A program made the position numbers and the translations under genes. From assembly GCF_014217685.1 (NCBI RefSeq), contig NZ_CP043653.1:2732419-2796418 (forward strand): a DNA stretch of 64,000 nucleotides, read 5' to 3'. Below the pieces are notes generated by a model, which did not search any database, was not told the origin of the DNA, and saw nothing but the letters and a program-made list of their open reading frames with translations. Of the stretch, positions 1-8,164 are shown piece by piece (position 1 is the first letter of the stretch; every line of letters begins with the position of its first letter). This DNA comes from Glaciihabitans sp. INWT7. GTDB taxonomy: Bacteria; Actinomycetota; Actinomycetes; Actinomycetales; Microbacteriaceae.

Positions 1-310
1 CACTCCGCGGCGAGATAGTCCAGCGCGTTCTTGAGCGCGGGCGAGAAACTGTGGTTGTACTCGGGAGTCACGAGCACGATCGCATCGACGGCATCGACCC
101 GGGCACTCCAGTCGAGAGTGTGCTGCTTCGTGTAGGCGCGGAGCCGGGGATGGTTCGGCTCATCCATGAAGGGAAGACCGAGTTCGACGAGGTCCACGAA
201 ATCCACCTCGAAGTCCCCCGGTCGAGTGCGCTGTGACGCACCCATTCGGCGATCGGCAGACCGATGCGACCCGGTCGCACACTGCCGACGATGATCATGA
301 GCTTCAGCAT
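1..310 (-). pseudogene. NADPH-dependent FMN reductase, frameshifted and cut by window edge
   Basis: The minus-strand frame opens with ATG at 310 and starts MLKLMIIVGSVRPGRIG, the FMN-binding N-terminus of the NADPH_dep_FMN_red flavodoxin-like family (GSxRxGR loop). An SD-like GGGAGAAC precedes the ATG. After HSALD the frame is lost at the homopolymer 215-219 (five C on the plus strand). Adding one base restores a convincing continuation GDFEVDFVDLVELGLPFMDE, then the family motif PEYNHSFSPALKNALDYL, open to the left edge. The family acts as a cytosolic NAD(P)H:FMN or quinone reductase. Either the gene is a recent pseudogene or the run is miscounted by one base. Confidence 0.75.
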
Positions 311-427
311 TGTTCTCCCACCGGTCGTCGCCTCGAGCTTCGGGGCTTCTCTCATTCTGCAACCGATCTCGCGGTAAACAGTGGTGAGGCCCAGCCCCGC
401 TCGGCGACAGTCTTCGATAATGGGACG

Positions 428-1255
428 ATGACTGCAACGACCTCGCCCCTTCTCACCATGAACGACGGCCGCGGCATCCCGCAACTCGGCCTCGGCGTGT
501 ACAAGGTGGCGGATGCGGAAGCGGCGCGCGTCGTGGAGCTCGCCATCGACGCGGGCTACCGTCACGTCGACACCGCGACCCTGTACAACAACGAGCGCGG
601 CGTCGGTGACGGGGTGCGTGCCTCCGGGGTGCCACGAGACGAGATCTTCGTCACCACGAAGGTGTGGGATGACGACCACGGATTCGACAACACCCGCCGC
701 GCCTTTGACACGAGCCTCGAGTTGCTCGGGTTCGACTACGTCGACCTGTACCTCATCCACTGGCCGGTGCCGTCGAAGGACCTTTTCGTGGAGACCTGGC
801 GCGCGCTCGAGGCCATCAAGGCCGACGGCCGGGCACTCTCGATCGGCGTCTCGAACTTCGCACCGCACCACCTCGACCGGCTGCTCGCGGAGACCGAGAC
901 GGTTCCGGCGATCAACCAGGTGGAGCTGCACCCCTGGCTGCCCCAGCGCGAGGTGCGCGACTTCGACACGAGCCACGGCATCCTCACCGAGGCGTGGTCG
1001 CCCCTTGCCCGCGGGCGACTGATCGGCGACCGGGTGCTCGACGCGATTGCGGCGAAGCACGAGCGCAGCGCCGCTCAGGTGGTGATCCGCTGGCATCTCC
1101 AGCTGGGCAACGTGGTGATCCCGAAGTCGGTGACCGCCAGTCGCATCACGGAGAACTTCGAGGTGTTCGACTTCGAACTGGATGCGGCGGATCTCGCGGC
1201 GATCGCGGGGCTGGAGTCCGGCGTGCGCACCGGGATGGAACCGGACGCACACTGA
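428..1255 (+). CDS. Aldo/keto reductase (275 aa)
   Basis: Cytosolic NADPH-dependent carbonyl reductase of the AKR superfamily, of the compact 2,5-diketo-gluconate-reductase-like type. The catalytic tetrad is visible: Asp and Tyr in the segment DTATLYNNERGVG, Lys in VTTKVW and His in LIHWPVP. The C-terminal half carries the cofactor-binding IPKSVTASRI segment (Lys-Ser, then Arg). The ATG at 428 is chosen because MTATTSPLLTMNDGRGIPQLG aligns with the usual AKR N-terminus; the frame stays open upstream, but those residues look like non-coding translation. It diverges from the FMN reductase and converges on the next AKR. The substrate cannot be read from sequence. Confidence 0.93.
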   Translation: MTATTSPLLTMNDGRGIPQLGLGVYKVADAEAARVVELAIDAGYRHVDTATLYNNERGVGDGVRASGVPRDEIFVTTKVWDDDHGFDNTRRAFDTSLELLGFDYVDLYLIHWPVPSKDLFVETWRALEAIKADGRALSIGVSNFAPHHLDRLLAETETVPAINQVELHPWLPQREVRDFDTSHGILTEAWSPLARGRLIGDRVLDAIAAKHERSAAQVVIRWHLQLGNVVIPKSVTASRITENFEVFDFELDAADLAAIAGLESGVRTGMEPDAH

Positions 1256-1280
1256 GGTCCCGGTGCGGAAGCCCGCTGCC

Positions 1281-2279
1281 TCACCAGCGATCGTGGATGG
1301 CCGCGCGGAACTCACGGTCGTACAGCGCCGTCACGGCGGCAGTGAAGGCCGGGCTCAACTCCGGCACCGAACCGGCCTCGGCGTTGCTCACGGCCTGGGA
1401 CACATTGCGCGCTCCGGGAATGACCGCACTCACGCCCTCGAGCTGCGCGACCCAGGCGAGGGCGATCTGCGCGGTGCTGAAGCCCGACGCCGCGGCCTCA
1501 CCGGGCAGAAGTGCGGCGAATTCCTTCGCGGCGGCAACTCCCCGTTCGAAGTCGACTCCCGAGAAGGTCTCTCCCACGTCGAACGCGGAACCGTCACGGT
1601 TGTAGTTGCGGTGGTCGTTCGCCGCGAAGGTCGTGTCGGCGGTGTACTTGCCGCTCAGCAGCCCGGAGGCGAGCGGAACCCGGGCGATGACGCCGACGCC
1701 GGCCGCGATGGCGGCGGGCAGCACGGCATCCAGCGGCTTCAGCCGGAAGGCATTGAGGATGATCTGCACCGTGGCGACGTTAGGCCGGGCGATGGCCGTA
1801 AGTGCCTCATCAGCCGTCTCGACGCTCACGCCGTAGGCGGAGATCGCCCCCTCGGCCACGAGGGTGTCGAGGTCGTCAAAGACCCGATCCGTCGAGAAGA
1901 CGGCGGTGGGCGGGCAGTGGAGCTGCACGAGATCGAGTGTGTCGGTGCGCAGGTTCGTGCGGGAGCGGTCGGTCCACTCGCGGAACTTCGCGAGGGTGAA
2001 GTTGGCCGGGTCCTGGGCCTCTCGTCGACCTATCTTGGTCGCGACAGTGATCGAGTGCCCCTGTCGCTCGGCGAGGTATCCGCCGATCAGCTGTTCACTG
2101 CGTCCATCGCCGTAGACGTCCGCCGTATCGAAGAGGGTGACTCCGGCCTCGACGGATGCATCGAGCACGGCGCGGGCATCAGCCTCGGTCACCTCGCCCC
2201 AGTCGGCGCCGAGCTGCCAGGTGCCGAGGGCGATGGCGGAGACGGAGCGGTGGGTGCGGCCGAGGGTGCGAGTGTCCAT
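1281..2279 (-). CDS. Aldo/keto reductase (332 aa)
   Basis: AKR-superfamily oxidoreductase of the longer class. Tetrad residues are present: Asp and Tyr in LFDTADVYG, Lys in VATKIGRR, His in LVQLHCPP. The C-terminal IPGARNVSQ segment is the usual NADPH phosphate contact. ATG at 2279 gives the normal family start MDTRTLGRTHRSVSAIALG; an in-frame GTG at 2282 directly precedes it. It is not closely similar to its neighbour AKR at 428-1255, so the pair is not a recent duplication. A 26-bp tandem repeat lies just upstream. The substrate is unknown. Confidence 0.92.
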   Translation of the reverse strand: MDTRTLGRTHRSVSAIALGTWQLGADWGEVTEADARAVLDASVEAGVTLFDTADVYGDGRSEQLIGGYLAERQGHSITVATKIGRREAQDPANFTLAKFREWTDRSRTNLRTDTLDLVQLHCPPTAVFSTDRVFDDLDTLVAEGAISAYGVSVETADEALTAIARPNVATVQIILNAFRLKPLDAVLPAAIAAGVGVIARVPLASGLLSGKYTADTTFAANDHRNYNRDGSAFDVGETFSGVDFERGVAAAKEFAALLPGEAAASGFSTAQIALAWVAQLEGVSAVIPGARNVSQAVSNAEAGSVPELSPAFTAAVTALYDREFRAAIHDRW

Positions 2280-2311
2280 CACTCCAGCCTAGGTCGCCCC
2301 CGCCGCGCTCC

Positions 2312-2437
2312 GCGCAGCGTGATCGCGAATCTCAGTCGCGCAGCGTGATCGCGAATCTCAGTCGCGCAGCGTGATCGCGAATCTCAGCCGTGCAGCGTGA
2401 TCGCGAATCTCAGCCGCGCAGTTGGGACGCGCAAGTC
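2312..2437. repeat. 26-bp tandem repeat, four good copies plus degenerate ends
   Basis: Unit GCGCAGCGTGATCGCGAATC followed by TCAGTC, starting at 2312, 2338, 2364 and 2390 with at most two changes each, then degraded copies from 2416. It fills the gap between the stop of the small hydrophilic gene and the start of the AKR gene, both on the minus strand. No ORF or terminator explains it. Confidence 0.9.
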
Positions 2438-2651
2438 AGTCGCGCAGTTCTTCCTTGTACTCGTTCTTCGCCTTGGTGGCGTCGCGATCGGCTTCGGCCT
2501 TGGAGACCTCACCCTCGGCGCGCTTGACTTCACCCTCGGCTTTCACCTCGTCGACGCGATCGCTCACGCGCTCCTTGGTGTCGTCGGCCCACTCGCCGAC
2601 CTTCTTACCGGTCGCTTCGGCGGCATCCTTGGCATTGTCCAACAGGCCCAT
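2436..2651 (-). CDS. Small hydrophilic charged protein (71 aa), function unknown
   Basis: The ATG at 2651 is preceded by a strong SD (AAGGAG, 6-base spacing). The product MGLLDNAKDAAEATGKKVGE... is all-hydrophilic, rich in K/E/D/A with heptad-like spacing, and has no cysteine, signal peptide or membrane segment. Its composition resembles the CsbD / MT0933-like / LEA-type small stress proteins of actinobacteria; the MGLLD-AK start is shared with the MT0933-like putative antitoxin family, but I cannot assign it firmly. The frame could be opened further upstream, but that extension has no SD. A small stress-associated protein is the likeliest role. Confidence 0.75.
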   Translation of the reverse strand: MGLLDNAKDAAEATGKKVGEWADDTKERVSDRVDEVKAEGEVKRAEGEVSKAEADRDATKAKNEYKEELRD

Positions 2652-2808
2652 GATTTCTCCTTCGTCTGGGGTTGATTTCACGGTAATCCCCGCCGCGGCA
2701 CCCTCATGCGACTCCCACACGATTCCCAGAATCGCGTCCCGTGCTGACGAACGAATCGGCAAAAACGTTGGGTGGCGGCTCGCCGGAACCGCGTTCTAGC
2801 GTGAGGAC

Positions 2809-3660
2809 ATGAGGCGAATCCTGGTCACGACAGTCCTGCTCGTCGCTGCACTCGGTCTCGCGGGATGCACCGCTTCCGCCGGATCCGTGCAGTCCGACAG
2901 TCCGGGTGATTCGATCGCGCGCGCTCCGGTGACGGCGCCGGAGAAGGCCACCGGTACCGTCGAAACGGCATCCACGGCGACATCCCCCCGCTCGGCGGTC
3001 ACGACCGGCACGCTCTCGATCACCGTCGATGAGCCATCGGTCTCGGCAGAGAAGGCCGTGACGATCACGGACGGGGCCGGGGGCCATGTCGACGGGCGGA
3101 CCGAGCACCCCACGACGGACGGCGTGCCGGGATCCGCCCAGCTGGTGTTGCGCATCCCGTCCGCCGGGCTGGATGCGGCGCTCACGGAATTGAAGAAGCT
3201 GGGGCGAGTGGAGAACGTGTCGCTGTCGACCCAGGATGTCACGGGCCAGTCCCAAGACCTGGCGGCGCGCATCACCGCTCTGAGCGCCTCGGTCGACCGA
3301 CTCGTCGAGCTCATGTCCCGCGCCACCACCACCGCCGACCTCGTCTCCATCGAGACTGCGCTCTCCGACCGGCAGGCCAACCTCGAGAGCCTGCAGGCCC
3401 AGAAACGTGGTCTCGACGATCAGGTGGACCTGGCCACGCTCACCGTGGATCTCGGCACGGCCAGCACCGCTCCCGTGCGCCCTCCCGCTACGTTCGTCTC
3501 GGGCCTCATCGCCGGCTGGGGCTCGTTGGCAGCCTTCCTCTCCGGACTGCTCGTGGTGCTGGGAGTCGCGCTCCCCTGGATCGCTTGCGCGGCGATCCTC
3601 TGCGCATTGGTCGTGTACGTCGTGCGCCGTCGACGCACTCGCGTCGTCTCGCACTCGTGA
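2809..3660 (+). CDS. DUF4349 domain lipoprotein (283 aa)
   Basis: Membrane-anchored extracytoplasmic protein. The N-terminus has a lipoprotein signal with lipobox LAGC (about residues 18-21). A DUF4349 region follows (about 65-225): two beta-rich parts flanking a coiled coil (residues about 145-205). A C-terminal transmembrane pair (about 228-275) ends in a basic RRRRTR tail. A -10 box TAGCGT at 2797-2802 lies six bases before the ATG, so the mRNA may be leaderless; GAGGAC also overlaps SD spacing. DUF4349 proteins are poorly characterised envelope proteins. The gene ends at a 14-bp minisatellite. Confidence 0.88.
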   Translation: MRRILVTTVLLVAALGLAGCTASAGSVQSDSPGDSIARAPVTAPEKATGTVETASTATSPRSAVTTGTLSITVDEPSVSAEKAVTITDGAGGHVDGRTEHPTTDGVPGSAQLVLRIPSAGLDAALTELKKLGRVENVSLSTQDVTGQSQDLAARITALSASVDRLVELMSRATTTADLVSIETALSDRQANLESLQAQKRGLDDQVDLATLTVDLGTASTAPVRPPATFVSGLIAGWGSLAAFLSGLLVVLGVALPWIACAAILCALVVYVVRRRRTRVVSHS

Positions 3661-3675
3661 GCGAGCGCCGGGATG

Positions 3676-3759
3676 CCTCAGTGCATCTACCTCAGTGCAT
3701 CTACCTCAGTGCATCTACCTCAGTGCATCTACCTCAGTGCATCTACCTCAGTGCATCTA
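3676..3759. repeat. Six perfect copies of a 14-bp tandem repeat
   Basis: Unit CCTCAGTGCATCTA repeated six times without a mismatch from 3676 to 3759. It occupies almost the whole gap between two convergent gene ends (DUF4349 at 3660, ABC permease at 3772). Its perfect identity points to recent expansion by slippage. Confidence 0.97.
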
Positions 3760-3771
3760 TCCGTGCTGCCG

Positions 3772-5340
3772 TCAGTGCTGACGGGCGAGGTGCTCCAGTA
3801 GTTCCGGTGCCGCCCGGTCCAGTTGGGCACCGCCGAGACGGATGCCGAGCACCATCAGTGCGGAACCGAGGGCTATGCCGACCACGAGCCCGATCCAGCC
3901 CAGGAGGGCGACCCCGGTCACCGCTCCGACCACGGCGAGAACGAGTTCGGGAAGCACCAGGAGCCCGAGCACACCCCACGTGGCGAAGGTGGTGAGCGCC
4001 GTCGTGAACCCGGCCCCGGGTGCCGCCTTGAACGGGTTGTCGCCCGGTCCCGGCACCGGGATGACGATGCGGGCAGAGGAATAGCTCGAGACGCCGAGTC
4101 CGCTGAGGAAGATACCGATGGAGAGCCCGAGCAGGCCGGGGAGCACCGACCAGGATCCGCTGATCCAGACCGAACCGATGCTGAAGACGATCACGATCGG
4201 CAAACCGAAGCTGGCGAGGGCGGCGGCCCTGCCGAGGCGGTCATCCCTGCCACGGATGCCGGACGAGATCTGCGTCGCGAAGGCGGTGCCCTCGTACGAC
4301 AGGTCGGAGAAGATGGACAGCGACAGCAGCAGGGCCACGATCGGACCGACAGAGTGCAGGAGGTCGAGCGCCCCGTTGCGGCTGTAGAAGAACATCAGGG
4401 CCGGGATGAGCGGCACGACGAGCAACTGGCGGGCGTATCGAGGGTCCCGGATCCAGTAGGTGAGCGATCGGGCCGCGACCGCCCCGGCCGGCGTCGCCGG
4501 AAAGCGGCCGAGCCAGCCGAGCTTGCCGCTGCCGCGGCTTCGCGAGGTGGTGTGGGCCGGCGTGATGAGGGCGAGAGCGAGGCTGCGGCGCCAGAGCAGG
4601 AGGAGCAGCGCAAGGATGGCGACACCGATGAGGAGGTGGAGGGCTGCGTCGCGGGGATTTCCCAGCGCGAGATCCGATGGCACGGCCCAGAGAGCACCGA
4701 GGGGCGTCCAGGCGAGGGCGTTCGCGAGGCCAGGGAGGGCATCAGTGGCCGTGCGGATGCCGGAGGAGAGCGACACGATGATTGGTCCGAGCAGGATGAG
4801 CGGGATGATCGCCAGGAATCCCGCTGCCTCTCGAAAGCGGCGACCAGAGGTGAAGGTGGAACTGAGCGTGGTGACCGCCCGCGAGCCGACGATGCAGGTC
4901 GCCGCAGCGATGACCGCGCAGAGGGCCGCGACCAACGCGATCAGCGGATGCTGCCACCACGTGCCAGCGGTCGCCAGCGACGCGAGCATGGTGACGATCC
5001 CGGGCACCCCCACGAGCCCGCTCAGGGCGAGTCCGAGCAGCAGGGTGTTCAACGGAATCGGGAAGGTCACGAGCCGGGCGGGTTCGAGGGTCTGGTCGAT
5101 GCCGGAGGCCAGGAGGGGGATGAGCACCCAGCCGAGCACGAGGGCAGAGCCAGCGAGCACGACGACGGTGCGAGCGATCTCCACCGGCACTCCGCTGAGC
5201 GCCACGAGCCCGATCGTGCTGCCGAACAGGATGCCGATGCCGTACAGCGCGCCGAAAATCACCGCGACGAGCTGCCAGGTGCTGCGCAGCAGGGAGTTCT
5301 TCAGAACGAGGAGGCGAAGCCTCAGGAGATTCGCAACCAC
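3772..5340 (-). CDS. ABC transporter permease, multi-spanning (522 aa)
   Basis: Integral membrane subunit of an ABC exporter; roughly twelve hydrophobic segments are visible, for example LVAVIFGALYGIGILFGSTI near the N-terminus and a C-terminal VGIALGSALMVLGIRLG. The start is GTG at 5340 inside the end of the ATPase gene (reading frames overlap by 19 bp), preceded by GGAAGG at good spacing, which implies translational coupling. The family resembles large exporter permeases of actinobacteria (ABC-2-like, two six-helix halves). The substrate is unknown. Its 3' end faces the 14-bp repeat. Confidence 0.85.
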   Translation of the reverse strand: MVANLLRLRLLVLKNSLLRSTWQLVAVIFGALYGIGILFGSTIGLVALSGVPVEIARTVVVLAGSALVLGWVLIPLLASGIDQTLEPARLVTFPIPLNTLLLGLALSGLVGVPGIVTMLASLATAGTWWQHPLIALVAALCAVIAAATCIVGSRAVTTLSSTFTSGRRFREAAGFLAIIPLILLGPIIVSLSSGIRTATDALPGLANALAWTPLGALWAVPSDLALGNPRDAALHLLIGVAILALLLLLWRRSLALALITPAHTTSRSRGSGKLGWLGRFPATPAGAVAARSLTYWIRDPRYARQLLVVPLIPALMFFYSRNGALDLLHSVGPIVALLLSLSIFSDLSYEGTAFATQISSGIRGRDDRLGRAAALASFGLPIVIVFSIGSVWISGSWSVLPGLLGLSIGIFLSGLGVSSYSSARIVIPVPGPGDNPFKAAPGAGFTTALTTFATWGVLGLLVLPELVLAVVGAVTGVALLGWIGLVVGIALGSALMVLGIRLGGAQLDRAAPELLEHLARQH

Positions 5341-6125
5341 TCGGGGCCTTCCGCGTGGTGTCGCCCGCCGACGAGTTCGACAAACCGGTCTTCCAGCGTC
5401 GATCCGCCTCGGACCTCGTCGACAGTTCCCGCCGCAAGCACCCTCCCCGCCGAGATCACCGCGACGTGGTCGCACATGCGCTGCACGAGATCCATGGCGT
5501 GACTCGACACGATGACGGTGCCGCCGGATGAGACGTAGCCCTGAAGGATGTCGCGGATGTTCGCCGCCGAGACGGGGTCGACCGACTCGAATGGCTCATC
5601 GAGCACCAGCAGTCGGGGCGCGTGCACGAGCGCGCAGGCCAGGGCGATCTTCTTGGTCATGCCCGCCGAGTAATCGACGACGAGGGTCCCGCTCGCCCCC
5701 TGCAGGTCGAGCAGCCGGAGCAGGTCGTCCACCCGTTCCGCGACGGTCGACCGGTCCATTCCCGTGAGGAGTCCGGAGTAGGTGACGAGTTGCTCCCCGG
5801 TGAGGCGATCGAACAGGCGCACTCCGTCGGAGAGCACCCCGACGAGACGCTTTGCCTCGATGAGGTTGCGCCAGACGTCCACCCCGTGCAGTGTGATGGT
5901 GCCGGCATCCGGTCTCAACAGCCCGGTGGCCATCGACAGGGTCGTGGTCTTTCCGGCACCGTTCGGGCCGACGAGGCCGTAGAAGGAGCCGGTGGGAACA
6001 TCCAGGCTGAGGTCGTCGACCGCGTTCTTCTCGCCGAAACGCTTGTAGAGGCCGCGGATGCTCAGGGCCGCCTGCGGGGAGCCGATAACGGTCTGGGGCG
6101 GGGTCTCGGGCGAGTTCTCTGGCAC
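5322..6125 (-). CDS. ABC transporter ATP-binding protein
   Basis: Cytosolic nucleotide-binding subunit for the overlapping permease. Walker A is GPNGAGKTTT, the signature is the variant YSAGMTKK (a non-canonical LSGGQ), Walker B is LLVLDEPFE, and the switch His is in VSSHAMD. This arrangement is typical of ABC-2 / drug or antibiotic exporter ATPases. A -10 box TAGGGT lies seven bases before GTG 6125, so a leaderless start there is preferred; an in-frame TTG at 6155 would add ten residues. The cognate substrate cannot be read from sequence. Confidence 0.9.
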   Translation of the reverse strand: MPENSPETPPQTVIGSPQAALSIRGLYKRFGEKNAVDDLSLDVPTGSFYGLVGPNGAGKTTTLSMATGLLRPDAGTITLHGVDVWRNLIEAKRLVGVLSDGVRLFDRLTGEQLVTYSGLLTGMDRSTVAERVDDLLRLLDLQGASGTLVVDYSAGMTKKIALACALVHAPRLLVLDEPFESVDPVSAANIRDILQGYVSSGGTVIVSSHAMDLVQRMCDHVAVISAGRVLAAGTVDEVRGGSTLEDRFVELVGGRHHAEGPEWLRIS

Positions 6126-6182
6126 GAGCGCCACCCTAGCCGACGGTGCCGCCAAGGGCCGGTGCGCGGCACCCGGCGCACG

Positions 6183-6230
6183 AAAAACTCCCCGCGAACA
6201 TCGGCGGAGATGCCGTGCTGCGGGGAGTTT
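6183..6230 (-). terminator. Intrinsic terminator of tRNA-Ala
   Basis: Arms AAACTCCCCGC (6185-6195) and GCGGGGAGTTT (6220-6230) are perfectly complementary over 11 bp. On the minus strand the stem runs into a T tract (6183-6187) just downstream of the tRNA gene. Confidence 0.85.
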
Positions 6231-6242
6231 CTGCGGTACCGG

Positions 6243-6315
6243 TGGACCCTAGGAGATTCGAACTCCTGACCTCCTCGATGCGAACGAGGCGCGCTACCAA
6301 CTGCGCCAAGGGCCC
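6243..6315 (-). tRNA. tRNA-Ala (anticodon CGC)
   Basis: A 73-nt cloverleaf. The acceptor stem GGGCCCT / AGGGTCC contains the G3:U70 wobble pair that marks alanine tRNAs. The anticodon loop TTCGCAT gives CGC, reading GCG. The T arm has GTTCGAATC. The 3' CCA is not fully encoded. Confidence 0.97.
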
Positions 6316-6485
6316 GTACTGCGTTGCTACGTTATCACTTTCGCGGCGTGCATCGGCGCAGTGCGCTCTCCTCTGCGTGCCAAGCGAGCGTCGCCGGACC
6401 CGCAGCGGAACTCGACCGGGCGATAACGGCGCCGAGATGCCGGAGTCAGCACCGATAATGCCGGTTCGGCAAGGGATCCAGGGAG

Positions 6486-7394
6486 CTAGGCGCGACGGCG
6501 GCGCAACACGGCGTCGAGGTCGGTGTGCGTTTCCGGCTGCTCGTCGACGAAACCCATTCGGGCGAATCGGCTCGGAACCGTGCTGGCAGCGGGCCTGATC
6601 GGAGTGACCTCCGGAGCCTCGTGCGCCTCACGCAGGCGGCGCTCGGCATCCGCTGCGGCCTGGCGCAGTTCGGCGGCGGCTTCGAGCGACGCGACGAGCG
6701 ACCTCTCCGGAGCGGGACGGGACATGTACAGCGGCTTCGGCACGGGAACCGGTGTCCAGGTCGTCTGCACCGGAGCCGGGGCCACGACCACCGCACGCGG
6801 GGCTTCGACGACGACGACGGGCCGGGAGCGCAGGCTGCGAGCGAGCGCGGCCCGGGTTCGGCCGACGGATGCCATCTGCCCGAGCATCCCGATGCTGCCC
6901 GCCGTCACGGCGGCGCCGACGGCCAGGAGCATCCAGGAGCCGGAGGCGAGAAGCTGAACGACGCCGAAGCCGGAGGCGATGAGGGCGGCGAACAGCACCG
7001 CAGAGGTGATCGCCCGCGACCGTCGAAGGCGACGCGAAGCCGGAGAGCTGGCCGCGACATCCGCGGCGATAGCGGGCTGGGTCTCGGCAAGCCGGCGGGC
7101 GGCGGCTCGCGCGACCGCGGCATCCTGCGCCTCGGCGATGGCCGCGGTGCGCTGCAGTTGCTTCTTGAGCACTCGCTCCTGCTGGGCGGCACTGCGAGCG
7201 GTCGTCTCGGCACGAACCTCGAGCGGCACCTCCGAGGTCTCGGCCATGATGCGCAGGGTCTGCTGGAGGCGGAGAGCGTTGCGCTCGGTCGCCAGATACT
7301 CCCGACGCTGCAGCCAGGTGGGCACGAGGTAGGCGAGCCAGAGCACGGCGGCGAGGGCGATGATCACGCCCGACCCGACTCCCTCAGCACCCAT
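6486..7394 (-). CDS. sepX: Divisome membrane protein SepX/GlpR family (302 aa)
   Basis: One N-terminal transmembrane helix (about residues 7-25, ending VPTWLQRREYL) is followed by a cytosolic coiled region, two further hydrophobic segments (about 130-175), and a disordered Pro/Val/Ala-rich tail with a basic RRRRA end. The opening and the position next to a RimJ-type acetyltransferase and galU match the SepX/GlpR family, in M. tuberculosis Rv0996 beside Rv0993-Rv0995. Known members bind the gephyrin-like divisome protein Glp (corynebacteria) or stabilise septa (Streptomyces). A -10 box TACCGT at 7401-7406 lies six bases before the ATG, suggesting a leaderless mRNA. The usual glp/moeA neighbour is missing. 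Confidence 0.78.
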   Translation of the reverse strand: MGAEGVGSGVIIALAAVLWLAYLVPTWLQRREYLATERNALRLQQTLRIMAETSEVPLEVRAETTARSAAQQERVLKKQLQRTAAIAEAQDAAVARAAARRLAETQPAIAADVAASSPASRRLRRSRAITSAVLFAALIASGFGVVQLLASGSWMLLAVGAAVTAGSIGMLGQMASVGRTRAALARSLRSRPVVVVEAPRAVVVAPAPVQTTWTPVPVPKPLYMSRPAPERSLVASLEAAAELRQAAADAERRLREAHEAPEVTPIRPAASTVPSRFARMGFVDEQPETHTDLDAVLRRRRA

Positions 7395-7432
7395 AGCCCT
7401 ACGGTACGAGGGCTTGGCCGATTAACCCTCGA

Positions 7433-8089
7433 TTACCGAGGGTGTGTTCCGCGCTGGAGGGACGCATCCCAGTCGGCTCGGGGCACGATTCCTGCCCCCT
7501 CTGGCACGCGCCCGTCGAGCCAGCGCCTCAACACCCCGGAGGGGAGCTCCTCGGCGACGAGGGCGAAACAGAAATGATCACGCCAGTCGCCATTGATGTG
7601 GATGTAGCGCCGCCGAAGCCCCTCGTACCGGAAGCCCAGCTTCTCGACCACGCGCAGACTCGGGGCATTCTCCGGACGGATGCAGATCTCCATGCGATGC
7701 AGACCCACCTGGAAGAAGGCGTAGTCGCTGGCCAGCGCGACCGCCGTCGGTGTCACTCCTTTGCCGGCGAAGCGTTCCGATACCCAGTACCCGATGGTCG
7801 CAGAGGAGAGGGATCCGTAGGTGATCCCCGAAACGTTGAGCTGGCCGGCGAACTCGCCATCGTGTTCGATGGCGAAGGGCAGTCCGAAGCCGGCACGCGC
7901 GTTCGCCTGGAGGCTGCGGATGCTGGAGCGCACATCGAAGCTCATCGCCCCGTGCGGGTTGGTCGCTTCCCATTTGCGCAGCCAGCCGCGGTTCTCGAGC
8001 AGTTCGCGTTCGAGCACTCGTGCGTCGCGCAGACGGATGGGGCGGATTGTCGTCTTGCCCTCACGGAGGGTAGGGATCGGAGTCGCCAC
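7433..8089 (-). CDS. GNAT acetyltransferase, RimJ/RimL type (218 aa)
   Basis: Single GNAT domain with the RimJ/RimL arrangement: N-terminal TIRPIRLRDA, the central GYWVSERFAGKGV acetyl-CoA pyrophosphate loop, and C-terminal NAPSLRVVEKLGFRYEG. These enzymes acetylate protein N-termini or small amines in the cytosol; the substrate here is unknown. The start is GTG at 8089, six bases after a TAGACT -10 box (8096-8101), a leaderless arrangement. It lies between sepX and galU, both also on the minus strand, each apparently with its own promoter. The position corresponds to M. tuberculosis Rv0995. Confidence 0.92.
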   Translation of the reverse strand: MATPIPTLREGKTTIRPIRLRDARVLERELLENRGWLRKWEATNPHGAMSFDVRSSIRSLQANARAGFGLPFAIEHDGEFAGQLNVSGITYGSLSSATIGYWVSERFAGKGVTPTAVALASDYAFFQVGLHRMEICIRPENAPSLRVVEKLGFRYEGLRRRYIHINGDWRDHFCFALVAEELPSGVLRRWLDGRVPEGAGIVPRADWDASLQRGTHPR

Positions 8090-8117
8090 CGCATCAGTCT
8101 AGAGCCGGGCCGGGCCC

Positions 8118-8153
8118 GGTCTCGATACGGCCGTGGACGGCCGACCCGACCAC
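8118..8153. repeat. Dispersed intergenic repeat, copy 1
   Basis: Begins GGTCTCGATACGGCCG and contains the imperfect palindrome CGGCCGTGGACGGCCG. A second, closely similar copy in the same orientation is at 38052-38087. Both lie just past the 3' end of a minus-strand gene (here galU). From memory, variants of this motif are common between genes in Microbacteriaceae; copy number was not checked. Confidence 0.75.
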
Positions 8154-8164
8154 CCGGGCAGCAG

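Noticed and set aside
3823-5502. Open frame opposite the ABC permease
   Set aside because: Shadow; lacks hydrophobic helices or known motifs while the minus strand encodes a membrane protein.
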